Below are positions 18,401 through 25,208 of a stretch of 64,000 nucleotides of DNA, one piece after another. The stretch lies in NCBI GenBank assembly GCA_021324185.1, contig JAJPJN010000097.1:53564-117563 (forward strand), read 5' to 3'. The position numbers and the translations under genes were made by a program. Source of the DNA: Terriglobia bacterium. Lineage in GTDB: Bacteria > Acidobacteriota > Terriglobia > Bryobacterales > Bryobacteraceae. The stretch's first letter is position 1. The number at the start of each line of letters is the position of its first letter. The notes beneath the pieces are model-generated. The model was not told where the DNA came from. It did not search any database and worked only from the letters and a program-made list of their open reading frames with translations.

Positions 18401-18923
18401 CGCCAATCCCGCGCAACAGAAACCCGCCATCACGCCGGCTTACCTGCGTTTTCTGAACAAGGCCAAGCGCTTGACCGATGCTGTTTACAAAGGCGGCGCT
18501 ACTCCGAACCTGACGTTTTCCATGCAGCCGGTCGCAGCCCAGGACCTCGATCACGTCACGCTCACGATCGACGGAACCACCCTTTCGGCGGATCCCAAAC
18601 AGGGCGTATCGAAAACATTCTCCTGGCCGGGTACGGTGCAGAATGCCATTCTGCTGGCCCGCTACGGGAACTCATCTGCGGATTTCACGATATTCGACAG
18701 GCCAGGCCTGTGGGCCATCTGGCACGTGCTCGACACCGCGCAGCAGATCTCCGCCTCGGGTAGTCAGTACATCGTGCAGTGGACACAGGAAACGGCAGCC
18801 GGTCCCACGAAAGTGAACGGCCATGTCTTGGTCATCCCGTTTTCACTCGATGCGCAAGGCTCGCAGATTTTCAGCCGCGGCTACTTTGCCGATATGAAAT
18901 GCTTGAGCCGAGCGGTGCAGTAG
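15474..18923 (+). CDS. tssM: Type VI secretion membrane-complex protein TssM (IcmF family)
   Basis: The 1149-residue IcmF homologue has two N-terminal membrane helices (about 10-30 and 36-58), a cytoplasmic NTPase-like domain, a third helix (about 442-464) and a large periplasmic part. The Walker A region at 106-113 reads GDAGSAKT, with Ala in place of the last Gly of GxxxxGKT, so nucleotide use is uncertain, as in several TssM proteins. A VLFTKADKIGYF segment near residue 236 and YEFPREFGKLR near residue 319 match the family. The gene starts nine bases after tssL and ends with TAG. TssM spans the envelope and contacts TssJ and TssL; no tssJ is seen here. Confidence 0.93.
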   Translation: MRLSRTARTVIAVVILVVWLVVAWLLGTWLHLNSPAIWVLRIGLWAIGLAGFIGYLLLRPKEAEGAHETGAANTEIDFAFNEASKRMRAARAIRQLGAMPAIFVIGDAGSAKTSVIAKSGLEPELLAGHAYDNYVVAPTRALNLWFANNTLLIDPAGHVVADAPSRRKLFRKFFPVRLNAVMAGGLPPARSVVVTLDCDIFLQPGAAEALAAKARQFQAVLTELAQILGSSFPVYVLFTKADKIGYFRDYVENLTEAEATEIFGATLPLQNQQQGVYVDQQNRRLTDAFQELYRSLCDKRPAYLAREHDPAKLPNVYEFPREFGKLRTLLVQFLVDLCRPSQLGTSPFLRGFYFTGVRPVTVADLAPAAAQVATHQEQPIDAGATRIFNPGMKGAPLADVQPGLQVGQRKVPQWVFLSHLFSDVILADRPATTVTQRNVKVNVARRILLAAASALICALAVWWIVSFTNNNALVHGAINDAQTAQADNLIAGQLASANSLEHLTNIKRTLAQLNNYQQNGAPWSYRVFLYSGNSIREPLRTLYYSLFRKLLLAPTQNNLVQICDKPDSVGNSDYVYDSLKSYLITTQYANKVSTMPTLASVLLERWQRGQAATKTQQDLALENFQFFTQDLAQGNPYPAASRPDENAVSTAREYLKNYNQEAHIYQMMLVDAGHGLKPINFNQDYPDSRGIVINGYPVDPAFTKNGSDNFTKELGDPKRYFSGEEWVLGPSAAPPKSAKDLKQEFADMYSKDMIQKWQNYLNATSVAPYVSLPDAVNKLEKMGGGQSPLMRVLCVASDNTSKISSARNAFQPLEVVTPPGCLDQPMSANATSYLGSLIALQGVLKQVASAQPPDSNAVNTAKQNAIQAEGEVTKLSATFKPDSPVFGKTVQLLKDPITRVNALLEGEAGAPANAGAQGVCALMNPMLAKYPFNPAAKVDATLDELNQILSPQSGQLWQYVNGPLKPFVTLAGSDYIANPAQQKPAITPAYLRFLNKAKRLTDAVYKGGATPNLTFSMQPVAAQDLDHVTLTIDGTTLSADPKQGVSKTFSWPGTVQNAILLARYGNSSADFTIFDRPGLWAIWHVLDTAQQISASGSQYIVQWTQETAAGPTKVNGHVLVIPFSLDAQGSQIFSRGYFADMKCLSRAVQ

Positions 18924-18936
18924 TTCGCGTTCGGCC

Positions 18937-19509
18937 TCAATATTCAGCTATAACCAGCGTCAACTCATCGGTCATATCGCTGCCCCAGTAATACCGGCCG
19001 AGTTTCAGATCTCGCTCGTCCGGGTCTCTCGGCGATTCATGATCGATGTCGGAGCCGCGGTAATCGTCTAGCTTAAAGAAAAACGATTTCTGCCGCACCA
19101 GGTACTTGTAATCGTGTCCGATCGAGACCAGAATCGGCCGTGGCTGCCCGTTCCAGGTCCCTTGCGCCCGATACGCCTCGTCTGTGAGATAGTTCGATAA
19201 CGCGAACATCGAGCGCCTCAGGGCGGTAACCTGCCCGCCCACCGCCACGGCTTTGTGCACCGGCGCCAGTTCAACGGGCAGGGTTGTGGGAATTATCAGG
19301 CACGGGTCCGCCGGCCCGATATCTTTCAGTTCCAGGGCGCATGGAATCACAATCTTTGGCGGCACCAGAATCTTGCGAAGTAACTTGAGGTCGACGGCCT
19401 GCTGGTAGAAGTTCTCTCCGTTGGGTCCCGTTAACTTCAGGCCGTACTTCTGCTGCAATTCGGCAATGGTGGCGCGATCTTTCTCAAGCGCTTCGGCGCG
19501 GCCTTTCAT
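18937..19509 (-). CDS. Hypothetical protein convergent with tssM
   Basis: The product has 190 residues and no family that I recognise. It opens with a short charged helix (EALEKDRATIAELQQKYG), has no signal peptide or membrane segment, and contains a Pro-rich beta region (KILVPPKIVIPCALELKD) and a charged C-terminal part with aromatic clusters (KSFFFKLDDYRGSD and GRYYWGSD) ending TLVIAEY. It converges on tssM with a 13-base gap and lies 29 bases downstream of the propeller gene on the same strand. Because it abuts a T6SS fragment it could be a related accessory or cargo protein, but nothing in the sequence shows this. Confidence 0.6.
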   Translation of the reverse strand: MKGRAEALEKDRATIAELQQKYGLKLTGPNGENFYQQAVDLKLLRKILVPPKIVIPCALELKDIGPADPCLIIPTTLPVELAPVHKAVAVGGQVTALRRSMFALSNYLTDEAYRAQGTWNGQPRPILVSIGHDYKYLVRQKSFFFKLDDYRGSDIDHESPRDPDERDLKLGRYYWGSDMTDELTLVIAEY

Positions 19510-19538
19510 CCATAATCCCCTGGAGCGTCCGGGCTGCC

Positions 19539-20561
19539 CTAAGGAGCCATCACCAGCACTTTGAAGCTGCCTGGAACCATCTTCGGCCGTGGGCGCGGAT
19601 TCTCTGTTGTGGGTGCGGGCGCTGGGCCCATTTCCGCATCCGAAAGATATATCTTGTGCGTTTGCGTATCGAGCGCCATAGTGCGCGCGCCCCGCTCGGT
19701 CTTGGCGTTTTCAACTAACGTGAACTTGTCGGGTGATTCCTCTTTGATCACGCTGAGCGTGGCGTCCTGGCCATTCGAGGCGAAGGCCAGCTTCGTGCCC
19801 GGATCGAATGCGGCGGCGTCCGTTCCCGCGCCGGTGGGCACCGTTGTGATCACTTTGCCGGAATCCGCGTCGACCACTGCCATCACCTTGTTCTCACAGA
19901 CGGGGAAAAGGCGCCGGTTCTTGGCGTCAATGGACAGGCCCGAGGGTGAATCGCACTGTGGTCCGATGGGCCAATGATGCTTGACTTCGAGTGTCTTGGA
20001 ATCGAACTGAACGATCTCGCTTCGATCCTCGATGTTTACATATACGTTGCCGTTGCCGTCGGTTGCCGGAAACTCGGGCTTGCCGCCGAGCGGGATAGTA
20101 CCCGCAACATTGCCATCTGCGGCATCGATCGCCGTCATGTCTTTGCTTCGACCATTGAATGCAAACACGCGCTTGCTGTAGGGATCGTAAAGAATGCCGT
20201 CAGGGTTCTGTCCGGCTTTCACCGTAGTGGTGACGGCGAGCGTTTTGATATCGAACACGGTCACCTGGTTGTCGCGCCCATCGCTGATGAAGCCGCGCTG
20301 CAGATCATCGGCAATGGCGATGCCGTGCACACCATTAGTTCCCGGAATTTTGCCTACAACTGTTTCAGTATTGAGATCGATCACATCGACTTCAGTACCG
20401 TGTGACACATAAAGCCGGCGATTGGGCGAGTCAGCGTAGAGATAATCCCAACCCCCCTCCCCGCCAATGGAAATGCTCTTGACGAGCTTGTAGGATGTCG
20501 CGCCGAATAGCAGGAAAGCAAACGCCGAACCGATCAGAACCCTTCGTGGAATGTTGTTCAT
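19539..20561 (-). CDS. YncE-like seven-bladed beta-propeller protein, exported
   Basis: This 340-residue protein starts with a hydrophobic segment (about 8-24, RVLIGSAFAFLLFGA) acting as signal peptide or anchor, followed by YVTN-type repeats: RRLYVSHGTEVDVIDLNT (48), RGFISDGRDNQVTVFDIKT (90), KRVFAFNGRSKDMTAIDAA (130), NVYVNIEDRSEIVQFDSKT (172), RLFPVCENKVMAVVDADS (217), KLAFASNGQDATLSVIKEE (258) and KIYLSDAEMG. This is the YncE/surface-layer propeller pattern. The C-terminal tail is Pro-rich (APAPTTENPRPRPKM). The ATG at 20561 is the only good start. Such proteins are periplasmic and of undefined function. The nearest upstream element is tRNA-Arg on the same strand. Confidence 0.85.
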   Translation of the reverse strand: MNNIPRRVLIGSAFAFLLFGATSYKLVKSISIGGEGGWDYLYADSPNRRLYVSHGTEVDVIDLNTETVVGKIPGTNGVHGIAIADDLQRGFISDGRDNQVTVFDIKTLAVTTTVKAGQNPDGILYDPYSKRVFAFNGRSKDMTAIDAADGNVAGTIPLGGKPEFPATDGNGNVYVNIEDRSEIVQFDSKTLEVKHHWPIGPQCDSPSGLSIDAKNRRLFPVCENKVMAVVDADSGKVITTVPTGAGTDAAAFDPGTKLAFASNGQDATLSVIKEESPDKFTLVENAKTERGARTMALDTQTHKIYLSDAEMGPAPAPTTENPRPRPKMVPGSFKVLVMAP

Positions 20562-20580
20562 GGCCGTTGTAAGTTAGCTC

Positions 20581-20657
20581 TGGCGCGCCCGGAGAGGCTC
20601 GAACTCCCGACCTATTGATTCGAAGTCAATCGCTCTATCCAACTGAGCTACGGGCGC
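20581..20657 (-). tRNA. tRNA-Arg, anticodon TCG
   Basis: On the minus strand the gene folds as a standard cloverleaf: acceptor GCGCCCG paired with CGGGCGC, D arm GCTC/GAGC, anticodon stem ATTGA/TCAAT with loop CTTCGAA (anticodon TCG, reading CGA), T arm GGGAG/CTCTC with TTCGAGC, discriminator G and an encoded CCA at 20583-20581. The T stem has one G-T pair. Confidence 0.95.
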
Positions 20658-20718
20658 GCGTGTACGTTCATTATACGGGTGCGAACATTGAATCGGGACG
20701 CCTGCGCGAACTCACACC

Positions 20719-21291
20719 ATGACTGCTCCCACGGAAAACGAAGTCAAAATTCGCCTTCAGGATAGGGCCGCCGCGCTTCGCCGCATTCACGCTGCCGGAT
20801 TCCACGAAGCCGAACCGCGCCAATTCGAAGCCAATACACTCTATGACACGCCCGATCACCGGCTTCGCGACCAGCAAATGCTATTGCGCGTGCGGCAGGC
20901 CGGCAAAAAGTCTCTCGTCACCTGGAAAGGTCCAGGCGTTCCCGGCCCGCACAAAAATCGCCCCGAAATCGAAACAGTCGTCGGCTCGTCCGAAGCCATC
21001 TCACAAATTTTTCGCCATCTCGGCTTCGAACCCGCTTTTCGATACGAGAAGTACCGCACCGAATTCAAGCGCAATTCCGAGCCCGGCGCCATTACTGTAG
21101 ATGAAACTCCCATCGGCGACTTTCTGGAACTGGAAGGCCCTGCGGCATGGATCGACCAAACCGCTGCGCTGCTTGGCTTTTCGCCCGGCGACTACATCCT
21201 GGACAGCTATGGGAAACTCTATATAGCGGATTGCGAACGCCGCGGAGTACGTCCCACGCACATGGTTTTCGCGTCCACTCCGGCTAGCTGA
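20719..21291 (+). CDS. CYTH-domain protein (class IV adenylate cyclase/thiamine triphosphatase-like)
   Basis: This 190-residue single-domain protein has the CYTH signature E6-x-E8-x-K10 (ENEVKIRL), the tunnel-lining segments [18 protein letters not shown] and LVTWKGPG, then ERTE-like [16 protein letters not shown] and an acidic [18 protein letters not shown] tunnel enzymes bind triphosphates with divalent metal. The single-domain bacterial forms include class IV adenylate cyclases and tripolyphosphatases or thiamine triphosphatases, and the sequence alone does not separate these. It lies between tRNA-Arg and the MoxR operon, with 46 bases to moxR, and could be its first gene. Confidence 0.88.
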   Translation: MTAPTENEVKIRLQDRAAALRRIHAAGFHEAEPRQFEANTLYDTPDHRLRDQQMLLRVRQAGKKSLVTWKGPGVPGPHKNRPEIETVVGSSEAISQIFRHLGFEPAFRYEKYRTEFKRNSEPGAITVDETPIGDFLELEGPAAWIDQTAALLGFSPGDYILDSYGKLYIADCERRGVRPTHMVFASTPAS

Positions 21292-21337
21292 GCAAGCCGC
21301 TGTATCGCAGAACCCGCACCACTAATGAGCCGAATAC

Positions 21338-22339
21338 ATGGCTGAGACATTTATTGCCGAAGGCGTCACCGTCGAGCGCGCCATGGGCGACCTGGCGCGC
21401 GTGCGCCAGGAAATCGGCAAAGTTATTGTTGGCCAAACCGACGTCATTGACGGCGTTCTCATCTGCCTGATCGCCGGTGGGCACGTGCTGCTCGAAGGCG
21501 TTCCGGGGCTCGGCAAAACGACGCTGCTGCGAACCTTGGCGCGCGTTCTCGACCTCCGTTACTCGCGCATTCAGTTCACACCTGACCTGATGCCCGGCGA
21601 CATCGTCGGCAGCATGGTAATGGAAAGTGATGAGCACGGTCACAAAAGCCTCCGCTTTCAGCCTGGGCCCGTTTTTGCGAACCTCGTTCTAGCCGACGAG
21701 ATCAATCGCGCCACGCCGAAAACGCAGTCCGCGCTGCTCGAAGCGATGCAGGAGCGTACCGTCACCAGCGGTACCGCCACCTATTCGCTCGAGCCGCCGT
21801 TCCTCGTAATGGCCACGCAGAACCCCATCGAAATGGAAGGCACCTACCCGCTGCCCGAGGCACAGCTTGACCGCTTCCTCATGAAGATTCTGGTCACCTA
21901 TCCCTCGCGCGACGACCTCAGCCGCATCGTGGACGTGACCACCCGTGGCGACGAATTGGAAGTCAGGAAGGTCATGGACCGGCACCAGATCGCGGACCTC
22001 AAGGTGCTCTGCAAGCAGATCATCGTGGCGCCTCATGTGCAAGACTATGCCATCGAGCTGGTGATGGCGACACAACCCGGTACGCGTCACGCTCCCGAGA
22101 TCACCAACCGCTATATCCGGTACGGAAGCTCTCCTCGCGGCGCTCAGGCCCTGATCGAGTGCGGCCGCGTCTTCGCGTTGCTCAAAGGCCGCCTGCATTT
22201 AAGCGTCGACGACGTGCTTGCCGTCGCGCCCGCCGTCCTACGCCACCGCATCATTCTCAATTTCGATGCCCATGCGGATGGCGAATCCACCGACACCATC
22301 CTGCAGAAAATTTTTCAAGGCGTGGCAGCCCGTGCCTGA
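21338..22339 (+). CDS. MoxR-family AAA+ ATPase
   Basis: The product is a 333-residue AAA+ ATPase of the MoxR group. The Walker A motif is GVPGLGKT (54-61), Walker B is LVLADEIN (about 114-121), sensor 1 is VMATQNPIEMEGTYPLPEAQLDRF, and a C-terminal lid domain contains the sensor 2 region near RYIRYGSSPRGAQAL. It heads an operon with DUF58, BatA-like and VWA genes. This layout is known from MoxR chaperone systems, where the ATPase activates or remodels VWA-containing membrane complexes in envelope stress or enzyme maturation. The client cannot be named from this locus. Confidence 0.95.
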   Translation: MAETFIAEGVTVERAMGDLARVRQEIGKVIVGQTDVIDGVLICLIAGGHVLLEGVPGLGKTTLLRTLARVLDLRYSRIQFTPDLMPGDIVGSMVMESDEHGHKSLRFQPGPVFANLVLADEINRATPKTQSALLEAMQERTVTSGTATYSLEPPFLVMATQNPIEMEGTYPLPEAQLDRFLMKILVTYPSRDDLSRIVDVTTRGDELEVRKVMDRHQIADLKVLCKQIIVAPHVQDYAIELVMATQPGTRHAPEITNRYIRYGSSPRGAQALIECGRVFALLKGRLHLSVDDVLAVAPAVLRHRIILNFDAHADGESTDTILQKIFQGVAARA

Positions 22340-22363
22340 CTAGTTTCCATCCCAACCAAAGCA

Positions 22364-23254
22364 ATGCCTGAACCGCTGGTTGACCGCCACTTCCTGGAAA
22401 AGCTGGAACGGCTTACCCTGCAATGGCAGAAGTCCTTTCACGGCCTGGTCGGCGGTCACAATCTGTCCCACTTTCCGGGCCCGGGCCAGGAATTCCTCGA
22501 CCATCGCAGCTTCCATCAGGGCGACGACCTGCGCGCCGTCAACTGGCGCGCCTACATGCGCTTTGAAAAGCTCTTTCTCAAAATGTTCCAGATTGAGCCG
22601 CGCGTACCTGTGCGTCTGCTGCTGGACGTCAGTACTTCTATGACGGCCGGAGCCGGCCCTGGCGACTTGAACAAATTCGACTACGCCCGCAAGCTCGCCG
22701 CCGCGCTCGTCTACGTCGGCCTCGTGCATCTGGACAGCATTCTCATCCAGCCATTCTCTTCCCGGCTGCGCGATCCGTTCTTATGCAGTGGTGGCCGCCA
22801 CCGTTTCCAGCCGGCAGAAAATTTTTTGCGCGCGCTCACCCCTGAAGGAAAAACGGATTACTTCGAGACCGCCCGCCAGTTCCTAACCACTTACCCGCAG
22901 CGCGGGCTGGTGATGATCGTCTCCGATTTCCTCGACGATGCCGATTGCTTTCATCCGCTGCAATACATCAGCGACTTCGGACATGAACTGCTGTTGATTC
23001 AACTCTGGGGTGAAGAGGATCGCATCCCTCTAGGCAATGGGGAGCTGGAGCTTTCCGACGCGGAAACGGGCGCTCAACTCAGAATCGCCCTCGATGATCG
23101 CGCGCGTCTCGACTACACCGCCGCCTTCGACGCGCACGCGACCGAGTTGAAGAAACTGGCTCTGCGCAACGGCGGCCGCTACGCCGGCTTCTCAACTCAT
23201 CTCGCCATTGAAGATGCCATGTTTGGTCCCATGACCGTTGCTCAAGTGAACTGA
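22364..23254 (+). CDS. DUF58 domain-containing protein (MoxR partner)
   Basis: The 296-residue cytoplasmic protein has the DUF58 core DHRSFHQGDDLRAVNWRAYMR (about 47-67) and a degenerate von Willebrand A fold beginning LLLDVSTSM (about 86-94, D-x-S-x-S metal site) with a later VMIVSDFLDD. It begins 24 bases after the moxR stop and ends seven bases before the next gene. DUF58 proteins almost always pair with MoxR ATPases and are presumed substrates or adaptors. No membrane segment is present, unlike longer DUF58 proteins. Confidence 0.92.
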   Translation: MPEPLVDRHFLEKLERLTLQWQKSFHGLVGGHNLSHFPGPGQEFLDHRSFHQGDDLRAVNWRAYMRFEKLFLKMFQIEPRVPVRLLLDVSTSMTAGAGPGDLNKFDYARKLAAALVYVGLVHLDSILIQPFSSRLRDPFLCSGGRHRFQPAENFLRALTPEGKTDYFETARQFLTTYPQRGLVMIVSDFLDDADCFHPLQYISDFGHELLLIQLWGEEDRIPLGNGELELSDAETGAQLRIALDDRARLDYTAAFDAHATELKKLALRNGGRYAGFSTHLAIEDAMFGPMTVAQVN

Positions 23255-23261
23255 GAGCTGT

Positions 23262-25208
23262 ATGTTTTTCCTCAATCTCACGGCCGGTGAATTCTTGGCG
23301 CTGTTCGCTGCACTTGGCGGCTTGATCACCGCGCTTTATCTGCTCGACCGCGCCAAGCGCAAGAGAGTAGTTTCCACATTGCGCTTTTGGACTTCGGCCA
23401 TCACAGCCGAGGAAAAACACACGCGCCGGCGGATGCATGATCCCTGGTCGCTTGTTCTTCAGCTAGTTGGGCTGGCGCTATTGCTGCTGGCAATCGCTCA
23501 ACTGCAATGGGGCACGCGCGAAAGTAAGCAACACGATCACGTACTTCTGCTCGATACTTCTGCCTGGTCGGCTGCCACCCAAGGCCCGGCTGGAGAAAAC
23601 GGCGGCCGCATCATCGATCGCGAGAAGGATTTGGCCCTCGCCTACCTGGCTGCTATTCCGCGCCGTGACCGCGTCATGCTCGTGCTCGCCGATGCATTGA
23701 CCACCCCGGTGACGCCGTTTACCACCGACCGGGCACAGTTTCGCGCCGCCCTGGCCGAAGCTACACCAGGTTTTTCCGCGCTCAACATTCAGCAAGCAAT
23801 CTCCTATGCTCAACAGGCGCAGACGTGGTCGGGCGGGCAGCCAGGCGAGATTGCCTACATTGGTCCCAAACTGGCTGAATCTGGCGATCTTGCTCTGCGC
23901 GATATCCCGAACTTCAGAGTGCTCACTGTTCCATTGAGCCGCAACAATGCCGGCATCTTAGGCTTGGCCGTGAAGCGCAGCGAAGAGGCGGGCGATGAGT
24001 GGCAGGCCACCGTGACAGTTAAAAATTACGGGGCTCAGCGCCGCACTGTTCGCATCAAAACTCGCTTCGGGAATACCGTGTTCGCGCCCCGGCTTCTGAA
24101 TCTTGCGCCGCAGCAGGAGACCGCTGCTGAATATGTTTTCGTCACCAACACAGGCGGTGAGTTATCTGCCGAACTCGATCCCCCGGATGTGCTGGCCAGT
24201 GACAACAAGGCCTCAATCGCGCTGCCGCGCAACGGGCTGTTGCGTGTCGCCGTCTATACCGCTCGCCCTGGGATTCTGCGGCCGCTTCTGGAGGCAAATC
24301 CGCGCATATCGGCGCAGTTCTACAATCCGGCTCAATACCAACCCAAGCCCGGCGCGGACGTCATGCTGCTCGATCAAATCTCGCCGCCCAAGCCGCCGGC
24401 CATTGCCAGCCTTTGGATTCAACCAGCCCGCGACGCCTCGCCGTTACCCGTCATCGATGTCCTCGAAAACGCGCCCATTACGAACTGGAATGCCGGTACC
24501 GCGCTGGGCAGCGGCCTGCATACTACTGAGGCGCGCCTCAGCAGCACCGAAGTCTTTCAGACGTTTGAAGGCGACATCACGGTTGCGAGCGCCGGCGCCG
24601 CAGCCGTGGTTGTAGCACGGCCGGCTGCTTCCGGCCGCCCCAGAATCGCTCTCATTGGCTTTGATCCGCTGGCAGGCGAAATGAAATTTCAGGTCACCAC
24701 TCCGCTGCTGTTTGCCAACCTGCTCCACTGGCTCTCGCCGGAATCCCTGCGGGCTTTGGATCTCTCCGCTGCTCGCGTCGGCTCCGCAACCATTGCGCTC
24801 GATGCCAGTGAGCATGCCGATCAGATCCACATCACCACGGATAACGGCGAAGCGGTTCCGTTCACCATACACGATCACGCCCTCCAGCTATTCACTGGCC
24901 GCCCGGCCATCGTTTACATCACCTCGTACGATCGCGAGCGCGTGCTCTCGCTAACTCTACCGGATGTGGCCGAGCACGAATTCCAGCCTCCGCGCAATTC
25001 AGCCGCCGGTGTGCCGGTGCCTGCAAACTGGGTATCGAATTCAGTAACTCTCTGGCAATGGCTGGCTGTTTTGGGAGCTTTCACGCTGGTTGTTGAATGG
25101 CTGCTCTTCGGCCGCCGGCGCAGCAGGAAAAGCAGCGCTGCCGCCGCTTCACGCCGCACCACCGCACCGCCTCACGCGCGTGAAGAAAGGGAGCTGGTAT
25201 CCCGATGA
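23262..25208 (+). CDS. BatA-type membrane protein with degenerate VWA domain
   Basis: The 648-residue membrane protein has an N-terminal BatA module with helices at about 8-26 and 60-78 flanking a basic DRAKRKRV and LRFWTSA segment. A VWA-like domain follows from about 92. Its metal site reads DTSAW instead of DxSxS, so metal binding may be lost. The middle contains beta domains, and a last membrane helix lies at about 601-621 (WQWLAVLGAFTLVVEWLLF) before a basic tail. The stop overlaps the next ATG (ATGA), indicating translational coupling. Together with MoxR and DUF58 it forms a Bat-like envelope complex; that role is family knowledge. Confidence 0.88.
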   Translation: MFFLNLTAGEFLALFAALGGLITALYLLDRAKRKRVVSTLRFWTSAITAEEKHTRRRMHDPWSLVLQLVGLALLLLAIAQLQWGTRESKQHDHVLLLDTSAWSAATQGPAGENGGRIIDREKDLALAYLAAIPRRDRVMLVLADALTTPVTPFTTDRAQFRAALAEATPGFSALNIQQAISYAQQAQTWSGGQPGEIAYIGPKLAESGDLALRDIPNFRVLTVPLSRNNAGILGLAVKRSEEAGDEWQATVTVKNYGAQRRTVRIKTRFGNTVFAPRLLNLAPQQETAAEYVFVTNTGGELSAELDPPDVLASDNKASIALPRNGLLRVAVYTARPGILRPLLEANPRISAQFYNPAQYQPKPGADVMLLDQISPPKPPAIASLWIQPARDASPLPVIDVLENAPITNWNAGTALGSGLHTTEARLSSTEVFQTFEGDITVASAGAAAVVVARPAASGRPRIALIGFDPLAGEMKFQVTTPLLFANLLHWLSPESLRALDLSAARVGSATIALDASEHADQIHITTDNGEAVPFTIHDHALQLFTGRPAIVYITSYDRERVLSLTLPDVAEHEFQPPRNSAAGVPVPANWVSNSVTLWQWLAVLGAFTLVVEWLLFGRRRSRKSSAAAASRRTTAPPHAREERELVSR

